DNA from: Balneolia bacterium
GTDB lineage: Bacteria; Bacteroidota; Rhodothermia; Balneolales; Cyclonatronaceae
Assembly (NCBI GenBank): GCA_003566395.1
Contig: PXDL01000590.1
Span: 1-5,026 of the forward strand
Direction: 5' to 3'
Length of the DNA stretch: 5,026 nt
Shown in pieces: positions 1-5,026 of this stretch (its first letter is position 1; each line of letters begins with the position of its first letter). Under the pieces are notes generated by a model, which saw nothing but the letters and a program-made list of their open reading frames with translations, was not told the origin of the DNA and searched no databases. A program made the translations under genes and the position numbers.

Positions 1-46
1 CGCCTGAATTTCAACCCATTCATACACGAAACCTGCATCTATTTCT
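1..46. other. Left-edge sequence upstream of argF; possible tail of an upstream + strand gene
   Basis: No gene can be named here. Frame 3 is open from the window edge and stops at a TGA at 48-50 that overlaps the argF start codon as ATGA, the kind of overlap seen in translationally coupled operon genes. Frame 2 offers another possible gene end, a TGA at 5-7. Either could be the last codons of an upstream gene, but only about 15 residues are visible and none is diagnostic. No Shine-Dalgarno sequence and no clear promoter is present before argF, so transcription probably enters from the left. Confidence 0.25.
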
Positions 47-1012
47 ATGAACCATTTTCTCTCCCTTACCGGTCTGCTACCCGATGAACTGAACAATCTG
101 CTCGATTCCGCAACCGAATTGCAGCAGTCGGGCGAACAGGTGCTGTTTAACAAGCACGTACTTTTTGTATTTGAAAAACCCTCACTTCGGACCGTACTCG
201 GCACGGAGGTGGCCGTTAATCAGCTCGGCGGACATGTGATTCACGCCAAACCGGAGATCATGCTATCCCCGGGTAAAAACGTGGAGTACAGCAGCCGGGA
301 ATCGGTTAAGGATACCATCAGAAACGTATCGCAGTGGTGCGACTCCATTTTTGCGCGGGTCTATTCCCATAAAACATTGACCGAAATGGCGACTGTGAGT
401 CCCATACCCGTAGTAAATGCCCTGTGCGAAACCTACCATCCGATGCAGGCTATGGCCGACCTGCTCACAATCAGGGAGTATTTCGGTACCGATGAAAAAA
501 TCGCCCTGACCTTTATCGGGGATGCCAATAATGTGGCCCGCTCCCTTTTTGAAGGACTCCTGACCCTCGGCCACGATGTCCGTTTTGCAGGACCGGATTC
601 CTGCTCCTGGAAACCGGAAGAAATTCTGTATTTCGAAAAGCTTGCCTTGAGCTATGGCGGGCAATTCACCTGTTCGTCTCGGCCGGAAGAGGTGCTGCCC
701 GGTGCTCAGGTTGTGTACACCGATACATTTGTGTCCATGGGCGAAGAGCATCTCGCGGCCGAAAAGCTGGGATTTTTCCACGGATATCAGGTGGATGCGG
801 CCATGATGGCGCAAGCGGAGCCTGAAGCCGTTTTTATGCACTGCCAGCCCGCACACCGGGGCGTTGAAGTAACTTCGGAGGTGCTGGACGCTCCCTGTTC
901 GCTGGTTATGAAACAGGCCTTTAACCGCATGGTCTCGGCAAAAGGCGTGTTTGCCCGCCTGATTGCAGACCCTTGGAAGAGTCAGGCGGAAAACCAACTT
1001 GCAACTCTATAA
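47..1012 (+). CDS. argF: Ornithine carbamoyltransferase family protein (ArgF-like), divergent active site
   Basis: A 321-residue cytoplasmic carbamoyltransferase of normal family length. It probably transfers the carbamoyl group of carbamoyl phosphate to ornithine, giving citrulline. The N-terminal carbamoyl-phosphate domain has FEKPSLRTV at 42-50 (usually STRTR), the RESVKDT block at 84-90, ARVYSH at 103-108 and HPMQAMADLLTI at 131-142. The C-terminal amino-acid domain has FIGDANNVA at 156-164, DTFVSMG at 226-232, HCQPAHRG at 265-272 with catalytic Cys266, and QAFNR at 290-294. The SMG loop and HCxPAHRG favour ornithine over acetyl- or succinylornithine, since acetylornithine enzymes usually read HCLPLRRN. 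Odd residues are Leu47 and Val50 in the phosphate loop, Gln267 for the usual Leu, and Met133 for the usual Cys or Thr. The start at 47 fits the family N-terminus, although no Shine-Dalgarno precedes it. argG follows after 32 bases. The family is certain, the exact substrate less so. Confidence 0.9.
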   Translation: MNHFLSLTGLLPDELNNLLDSATELQQSGEQVLFNKHVLFVFEKPSLRTVLGTEVAVNQLGGHVIHAKPEIMLSPGKNVEYSSRESVKDTIRNVSQWCDSIFARVYSHKTLTEMATVSPIPVVNALCETYHPMQAMADLLTIREYFGTDEKIALTFIGDANNVARSLFEGLLTLGHDVRFAGPDSCSWKPEEILYFEKLALSYGGQFTCSSRPEEVLPGAQVVYTDTFVSMGEEHLAAEKLGFFHGYQVDAAMMAQAEPEAVFMHCQPAHRGVEVTSEVLDAPCSLVMKQAFNRMVSAKGVFARLIADPWKSQAENQLATL

Positions 1013-1044
1013 ATCATACATCATTACATCCAACGCCAAAAGCT

Positions 1045-2319
1045 ATGAAAACAGAAACAGCCTATAAAAAAGTAGCCTCCCACGAGGCGCATAAAGGAAC
1101 CTTCGATACCTGCCTGCTGCTCTACTCCGGCGGGCTGGATACCAGCGTTATGCTGAAATGGATTCAGGAGGAATACGAATGCGATGTTATAGCCCTGACA
1201 ATCAATATCGGTCAAACGGCGGATAATCTTGATCAGATACGGGAAAAAGCGCTGATGCTCGGGGCGAAGGATGCTTTTGTGGTGGACGCGCGCGACGATT
1301 TCGCCCTGCTGTGCGCCGAAGCCGTAAAAGCCAATGCCGACTATCAGGGCGGGTATGCGCTCGGGTGCCCGCTGGGCAGGGTGATGATTTCACGGGTAGC
1401 CGTACAGGTTGCCGCCGAACTTAACTGTCAGGTTATTGCGCACGGATGTACCGGTAAGGGGAACGATCAGGTTCGTTTCGAAGGATACATCACCACGCTG
1501 AATCCGGAGTTGAAAATTATAGCGCCGGTGCGCGAATGGGCGATGGGCCGGGAAGAAGAGCTGGCATACGCCCGGGAAAACGGTATTCCGGTGGAACAGA
1601 CCGGCGCATCACCCTATTCTTATGATGAAAATATGTGGGCCAACACCGGTGAAGGGGGCGAAATAGAGAATCCGGCCTGCATCCCGCCGCTCGAAAATAT
1701 TCTGAAATGGTGCAATACTCCCCAACAGGCTCCCGATACCGAAGAACTTGTGCGTATCGGTTTCGAACAGGGGGTGCCTGTATCTATAAACGGTATTCCG
1801 ATGCCGCTTGCTTCCCTGATATGCGAGCTAAACAAAAAAGGCGGAACCCACGGTACCGGCTACGTCCACCTTATTGAAGACCGTGTGGTAGGACTTAAGG
1901 TGAGGGGCGTCTATGAAAACCCGGCCGCGCATCTGCTCATTCAGGCGCATAAAAATCTGGAACAACTGGTGTCCACCAGAGAAGAGAACGAACTGAAAGG
2001 ATTTCTCGATCAGAAGTGGGCATATCTTTGTTACGGGGCCAAATATTTCGAACCGGTGATGGATAACATAAGGGCGTTTATGGATGAGAAAAACCGCAAA
2101 GTAACGGGTGAAGTGACTCTGAGGCTTTATAAAGGTAACTGCGAAACTGTAGCCCTCACATCGCCGAACTCTCTTTTTGATGAAAACCTGGCTACATTCA
2201 ACACCTCGGCCGATTTCAATCAGAACGCTTCGGCCGGATTTATTGAACTGTGGAATTTGCCGCAGAAAACCGCCTATAAGATGAAACAGGCCCGAAACCG
2301 TGCTGTCCATTCCGCGTGA
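1045..2319 (+). CDS. argG: Argininosuccinate synthase
   Basis: This cytoplasmic enzyme joins citrulline and aspartate, using ATP (to AMP and pyrophosphate), to make argininosuccinate. The ATP-pyrophosphatase loop YSGGLDTS is at 27-34, AHGCTGKGNDQVRFE at 132-146, YSYDENMW at 191-198, EGGEIENP at 203-210, RGVYENPA at 287-294 and LYKGN at 361-365. I chose the ATG at 1045 (424 residues). An in-frame TTG at 973 would lie inside argF and add 24 residues with no family resemblance. Even so, about 18 more residues precede the ATP loop than in most ArgG proteins, and no later good start exists. The block usually written TSLARP or TALGRP reads CPLGRV at 108-113, keeping the arginine (112), and the usual SIDxNLW reads SYDENMW. 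The protein is therefore a divergent but apparently complete ArgG. It lies 32 bases after argF and 44 before argH, as expected for an operon. Confidence 0.95.
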   Translation: MKTETAYKKVASHEAHKGTFDTCLLLYSGGLDTSVMLKWIQEEYECDVIALTINIGQTADNLDQIREKALMLGAKDAFVVDARDDFALLCAEAVKANADYQGGYALGCPLGRVMISRVAVQVAAELNCQVIAHGCTGKGNDQVRFEGYITTLNPELKIIAPVREWAMGREEELAYARENGIPVEQTGASPYSYDENMWANTGEGGEIENPACIPPLENILKWCNTPQQAPDTEELVRIGFEQGVPVSINGIPMPLASLICELNKKGGTHGTGYVHLIEDRVVGLKVRGVYENPAAHLLIQAHKNLEQLVSTREENELKGFLDQKWAYLCYGAKYFEPVMDNIRAFMDEKNRKVTGEVTLRLYKGNCETVALTSPNSLFDENLATFNTSADFNQNASAGFIELWNLPQKTAYKMKQARNRAVHSA

Positions 2320-2363
2320 TTACGGAAGCAGGACAGCCGCTAACCCAACGTGCAAAATCGCAT

Positions 2364-3668
2364 ATGAAGCTCTGGCAAAAACAGAACCACAGCCCGTCGG
2401 TACAAGCTGAACGCTTTACCGTGGGCAACGACTATCAGTTGGATCAACAACTGATTCCTTATGATGTAAAAGCATCCAAAGTACATGCCCGGGCGCTGCT
2501 CAAAGCCGGGCTGCTGACTCCGGTCGAGACCGAGGAGTTGTGTGAAGGCCTCGACCGAATTCTGAAGCTATGGGAAAAAGACGCGTTCCCCATTCTGCCT
2601 GAACAGGAAGACGGACATACCGCGATTGAAGCCTGGCTTACAGAACATACAGGCGAAGCCGGCAAGAAAATCCACACCGGACGCTCGCGAAATGATCAGG
2701 TACTGACGGCGCTGAGGATGTATGAAAAAGACCACCTTGAGGTCGTAATGAACGGGGTGAAGCGTCTGGCCGATACGCTGTTGACATTCGCGGAGGCCCA
2801 TGAAGGCATTCCCATGCCGGGCTTTACACACACACGAAAAGCCATGCTCTCCGGCGTTAGCCAATGGGCGGCAGGCTATGCCGAACTGCTAATTTTGCAG
2901 CTCGAACCCGCAAAGGCCGTGATGAAACTGGTCAGCCGGTCACCGCTCGGTACCGCCGCCGGATTCGGTTCAGCTATCGATTTGGACCGGGATGAAACGG
3001 CCTCAGGCTGCGGTTTTGACGGGCCGCTGGTGTGCGCTGCCTCAGCGCAGCTAAGCCGGGGATGGATGGAGGGGCAGCTGGTAAGGACACTCGCGGATGT
3101 TACGGCCCTGACTTCACGGATGGCAGCCGATATCATTCGTTTCAGCAGTGAAACCCACGGTTATATGATTCTGGATGATGCGGTCTGTACCGGCTCGTCC
3201 ATCATGCCGCAAAAACGGAATCCTGATGTGGCGGAGCTGGTCCGTGGAAAGCATGCCGTGGTGTCGGCGCAGGCGTATTTGCTGCAACAGCTGGTACAGA
3301 ATCTGGAATCCGGCTACCACCGGGATCTTCAACTCACAAAGGAACCCGTCTTTACCGCTTTCGGGGAGACTGAAGCCATTCTCGGGGTGTCGGTTTTGCT
3401 TATAGAATCCATTTCAATTAGCCGTCCGAAGTTGGAAGCCGCCTGTACACCTGAGCTTTTCGCAGCCGAATACGCCAATCTGCTCGTCCGGCGGGACGGC
3501 CTGAGCTTCAGGGAGGCATACCGTAAAGTCGCGGAAAATCCGGCCCTTGTTGAAGGCATCACATCCGGAGACATGATGGCCGCGTATCGTCAGCTCGGCT
3601 CACCCGGAAACACCGGCATACAAAGGCTCCGCTCCCAACTGGAAGGCCATCTCCCTGCGCCAACCTGA
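2364..3668 (+). CDS. argH: Argininosuccinate lyase
   Basis: This enzyme of the fumarase/aspartase superfamily splits argininosuccinate into arginine and fumarate, the last step of arginine synthesis; family members are cytoplasmic homotetramers. With the ATG at 2364 it has 434 residues. Visible motifs are HTGRSRNDQV at 104-113, GFTH at 153-156 with the conserved histidine, PLGTAAGFGS at 194-203, the superfamily signature GSSIMPQKRNPD at 277-288 (serine loop and Lys284), and SGYHRDLQL at 316-324. The start is chosen because MKLWQK followed by ERFTVG matches the usual N-terminus of Bacteroidota ArgH. A GTG at 2316, overlapping the argG stop as GTGA, would add 16 residues that do not resemble the family. 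The segment after GFTH reads TRKAML rather than the usual LQxAQP or MQxAMP, but the catalytic elements are intact. It ends just before an imperfect inverted repeat and converges with moaCB. Confidence 0.96.
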   Translation: MKLWQKQNHSPSVQAERFTVGNDYQLDQQLIPYDVKASKVHARALLKAGLLTPVETEELCEGLDRILKLWEKDAFPILPEQEDGHTAIEAWLTEHTGEAGKKIHTGRSRNDQVLTALRMYEKDHLEVVMNGVKRLADTLLTFAEAHEGIPMPGFTHTRKAMLSGVSQWAAGYAELLILQLEPAKAVMKLVSRSPLGTAAGFGSAIDLDRDETASGCGFDGPLVCAASAQLSRGWMEGQLVRTLADVTALTSRMAADIIRFSSETHGYMILDDAVCTGSSIMPQKRNPDVAELVRGKHAVVSAQAYLLQQLVQNLESGYHRDLQLTKEPVFTAFGETEAILGVSVLLIESISISRPKLEAACTPELFAAEYANLLVRRDGLSFREAYRKVAENPALVEGITSGDMMAAYRQLGSPGNTGIQRLRSQLEGHLPAPT

Positions 3669-3669
3669 A

Positions 3670-3749
3670 CCTCTCCCCAACCCCTCTCCTGAACTCACAT
3701 CATCACCAAAACTCTAAATTCCACAACAGGAGAAGGGCCGGGGATGAGG
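3670..3749. repeat. Imperfect inverted repeat, REP-like; possible transcript end between convergent genes
   Basis: The C-rich left arm 3670-3691 pairs imperfectly with the G-rich right arm 3727-3749 across an AT-rich 35-base loop (3692-3726). From the loop outward I count seven pairs (3685-3691 with 3727-3733), one mismatch, three pairs, two mismatches and five pairs (3674-3678 with 3740-3744); the outer ends pair poorly. The CCTCTCCCC-AA-CCCCTCTCC pattern with its G-rich mirror resembles dispersed REP-like palindromes found in many bacterial genomes, but copy number cannot be judged from this window. It occupies nearly all of the gap between the two converging genes. It lacks the U-run of a classic terminator, so a terminator role is only possible. 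Confidence 0.6.
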
Positions 3750-3759
3750 GGGTAAAACG

Positions 3760-4659
3760 CTACCGTCCCAGCATTTTAAAGAGGTGCAAAAGCCCCGGAA
3801 AAACAGCATGCAGGCTCTCTTCGGCACCCCGGCTGCTTCCGGGAAGGGAAATCATCAAGGTGTTGTTCCGTATGCCGGCAACCTGATCGGAGTGCATAGC
3901 ATAAGGAGTTCGCTGATAGCCGTATTGACGCATAGCCTGACCAATACCCGGCATGAGTTTGTCCGAAAGGCCACGGATAACCCCCGGCACAATATCGGTT
4001 TTCTGAGGACCGCTGGATCCCGTAAAGAAAATTAAATCTATCTGTTCATCATCGCTCAGTCTGTGGATGGCCGCCTCAAGTACCGTTTGGTCCTCTTCCA
4101 GAGTTTCTTGATGCACTACTTCCACGGATTGCCGCTCCAGAAATTCCCGAATCACGTGGCCGGACCTGTCTTGCCGCTCTCCTTTTTTCTTTGCGCCGGA
4201 CACGGTGATAATCGCCGTTTTTACAGGAGGATCGAACGTATCAGTTATATCTGATTTACCGCCGGACTTCTCCTCCAGCCCGATCTCTCCTAAAGTGATG
4301 TCATCCTGAAGAGGTTTCAGCATATCGTAAGCATTCAGCAGAGCACCGCTTACGGCGACCATCGCTTCCATTTCCAGCCCGGTTTTCCAGACCGTGCGCG
4401 CTTCGGCTGTAAACTTGAGACCGTCATCCAGAATTTCCATCCCGATATCAACCCAGTCGAGCGGAAGCGTGTGGCTGAAGACCATCCATTCCGGGGTTCG
4501 CTTGGCCGCCAGAATACCGGCACTTCGTGCTACCGAGGCCACATCGCCTTTAGGTACCGTTTTGTCTTGTACCCGCCTGATCGTATCCGGTGTCAGAAAA
4601 ATTTTCCCACTTGCTCGTGCGTATCGAAGCGTGGTGTTTTTATGACTTATGTCAATCAT
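3760..4659 (-). CDS. moaCB: Fused MoaC-MoaB molybdenum cofactor biosynthesis protein
   Basis: A 299-residue two-domain protein. The MoaC half (about 1-140) makes cyclic pyranopterin monophosphate from the product of MoaA. It has VPKGDV at 35-40 with Lys37, AAKRT at 51-55, His63 in FSHTLPL (usually CHPLPL), LEMEA at 95-99, YDMLK at 111-115 with Asp112 and Lys115, and KSGGKS at 131-136. These match the catalytic and binding positions of MoaC. The MoaB half (about 147-299) resembles the MoaB/MogA family, whose members bind or adenylylate molybdopterin. It has TVSG at 152-155, DRSG at 164-167, TGSSG at 213-217 followed by Asp222, and LPGSSRG at 272-278. The usual loop is TGGTG with RD, so TGSSG with TD is a change. 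The N-terminus MIDISHK is typical of MoaC, which supports the ATG at 4659. There is no Shine-Dalgarno. No other cofactor gene is in the window. Such fusions are known in Bacteroidota. Confidence 0.95.
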   Translation of the reverse strand: MIDISHKNTTLRYARASGKIFLTPDTIRRVQDKTVPKGDVASVARSAGILAAKRTPEWMVFSHTLPLDWVDIGMEILDDGLKFTAEARTVWKTGLEMEAMVAVSGALLNAYDMLKPLQDDITLGEIGLEEKSGGKSDITDTFDPPVKTAIITVSGAKKKGERQDRSGHVIREFLERQSVEVVHQETLEEDQTVLEAAIHRLSDDEQIDLIFFTGSSGPQKTDIVPGVIRGLSDKLMPGIGQAMRQYGYQRTPYAMHSDQVAGIRNNTLMISLPGSSRGAEESLHAVFPGLLHLFKMLGR

Positions 4660-4672
4660 AGGATGTTGGCGG

Positions 4673-4701
4673 ATTATAAATTTTCGAAAATTGGGTTTGA
4701 A
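4673..4701 (-). promoter_or_regulatory. Predicted promoter of moaCB
   Basis: Read on the - strand, 4678-4673 is TATAAT, a perfect -10 hexamer. Seventeen bases upstream, 4701-4696 is TTCAAA, a four-of-six match to TTGACA. Transcription would start near 4666, leaving a leader of only about seven bases before the moaCB ATG, so the mRNA would be almost leaderless. That fits the lack of a Shine-Dalgarno, but the match may be chance in AT-rich DNA. I did not find the Bacteroidota-type TAnnTTTG element nearby. Confidence 0.4.
4679..4692. promoter_or_regulatory. Perfect 14-bp palindrome in the moaCB promoter spacer; possible operator
   Basis: AATTTTCGAAAATT reads the same on both strands, with its centre at 4685/4686. 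It lies wholly between the predicted -35 and -10 hexamers of moaCB, starting directly next to the -10. Dimeric repressors or activators often bind such sites, but I recognise no particular regulator's consensus, and short A/T-rich palindromes also arise by chance. Confidence 0.3.
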
Positions 4702-4867
4702 GTCTGTAATTCAGAAATATGGCTAACAAATTGCTTAATTACCATTTGAATGTTGGTTTGCTGCTGAATTTAAGCCGGGGTGGTTTTTAACTGACAGAAA
4801 GCCTCCAAAACCCGCTGTGTGCCTCTACATTGTCTTTTCACTCAACTTTCGCAGTTCAATTCTGTAG

Positions 4868-4996
4868 GCGATTTACGATTTATTTATGGGATCATTTGCC
4901 CTGAATCTACCACTATTTAATTCATTGTACCTTTTGTGCGGACAAAAGGTACCCAAAAACCGCCGTCTGGAGAAAAAAGGCTAAATCGCAAATCGT
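4868..4996. repeat. Outer imperfect inverted repeat enclosing the hairpin
   Basis: The left arm at 4868-4882 (GCGATTTACGATTTA) and the right arm at 4982-4996 (TAAATCGCAAATCGT) are inverted copies matching at 13 of 15 positions, about 100 bases apart. Each arm is itself a near tandem of a six- to seven-base CGATTT unit. They bracket the perfect 11-bp hairpin at 4927-4952, though its centre is offset by about seven bases. The nested layout suggests one larger palindromic element, such as a small non-coding mobile element or dispersed repeat, but no target-site duplication was identified. Confidence 0.35.
4927..4952. repeat. Perfect 11-bp inverted repeat with 4-base loop
   Basis: GTACCTTTTGT at 4927-4937 is the exact reverse complement of ACAAAAGGTAC at 4942-4952, separated by GCGG. 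On the + strand it is followed by CCCAAAAAC rather than a T-run, and on the - strand no T-run follows either, so it is not a standard intrinsic terminator. A hairpin of the type CTTTTGT-loop-ACAAAAG followed by CCAAAAA resembles dispersed intergenic repeats in Bacteroidota and Proteobacteria genomes; that comparison is from memory and cannot be tested here. Confidence 0.7.
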
Positions 4997-5026
4997 TACG
5001 CTAAAAAAAATAAAGCTCCACAGCAC

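Larger units (their letters stand above)
4660..5026. other. Non-coding right flank with palindromes
   Basis: This stretch is visibly richer in A and T than the genes to its left and has no convincing protein gene on either strand. Its left end holds the predicted moaCB promoter and 14-bp palindrome. I see nothing I can name between about 4710 and 4860. The right part (4868-4996) is built from an inner perfect hairpin and an outer imperfect inverted repeat, listed separately. No tRNA, rRNA or riboswitch pattern was recognised. The next gene, if any, lies beyond the window. Confidence 0.6.

Noticed and set aside
263..997. Long open frame on the - strand opposite argF
   Set aside because: It lies entirely opposite a clear carbamoyltransferase gene, its translation has no recognisable family motif, and its composition looks like a reverse-frame shadow.
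973..1044. Longer argG starting at the TTG at 973
   Set aside because: The extra 24 residues are encoded over the end of argF and do not look like ArgG; the ATG at 1045 is a better start.
1828..2310. 160-residue open frame on the - strand opposite argG
   Set aside because: It is covered by the well-supported argG reading frame and shows no domain motif.
3784..4035. Short + strand open frames opposite moaCB, here and at 4063-4254 and 4394-4749
   Set aside because: They run opposite a complete MoaC-MoaB coding region and have no independent support; the one reaching 4749 ends in low-complexity AT-rich DNA.
4927..4960. Intrinsic terminator at the perfect 11-bp hairpin
   Set aside because: The stem is good, but no run of T follows it on either strand.
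4886..4984. Short open frame of 32 residues on the + strand running through the hairpin
   Set aside because: It is encoded mostly by the palindromic repeat, has no ribosome-binding signal and no recognisable domain; chance is the simplest explanation.
1..5026. A new defence, phage or mobile gene system
   Set aside because: All four genes belong to known arginine or molybdenum-cofactor families, and no transposase, integrase, nuclease, toxin or CRISPR pattern is visible.

Overview
The window holds four clear protein genes. Three arginine-biosynthesis genes lie head to tail on the + strand: argF-like at 47-1012, argG at 1045-2319 and argH at 2364-3668. A fused molybdenum-cofactor gene, moaC-moaB, converges on them from the - strand at 3760-4659. 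The remaining roughly 370 bases (4660-5026) carry no convincing gene, but they do contain a promoter-like region and palindromic, repeat-like DNA.

The organism is most likely a member of the Bacteroidota or a sister lineage such as Balneolota or Rhodothermota. The ArgH opens with MKLWQK and a following ERFTVG block, and has SGYHRDLQL, both in the style of Bacteroidota argininosuccinate lyases. MoaC and MoaB are fused in one chain, an arrangement well known in that group. None of the four starts has a Shine-Dalgarno sequence, which is also typical there. This assignment is inferred from motifs only.

The + strand genes encode the last three steps from ornithine to arginine: carbamoylation to citrulline, condensation with aspartate to argininosuccinate, and cleavage to arginine plus fumarate. 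The gaps of 32 and 44 bases suggest one transcript, whose promoter lies left of the window. Between argH and moaCB is an imperfect C-rich/G-rich inverted repeat resembling a dispersed REP-like element; it may also separate the two converging transcripts. On the right, moaCB has a plausible -10/-35 pair with a perfect 14-bp palindrome filling the spacer, and further right is a perfect 11-bp hairpin flanked by a longer inverted repeat.

I see no defence system, phage, transposase, CRISPR or RNA gene. The most interesting points are unusual residues at normally conserved active-site positions in the carbamoyltransferase, milder deviations in ArgG and the MoaB domain, and the two repeat-like structures.
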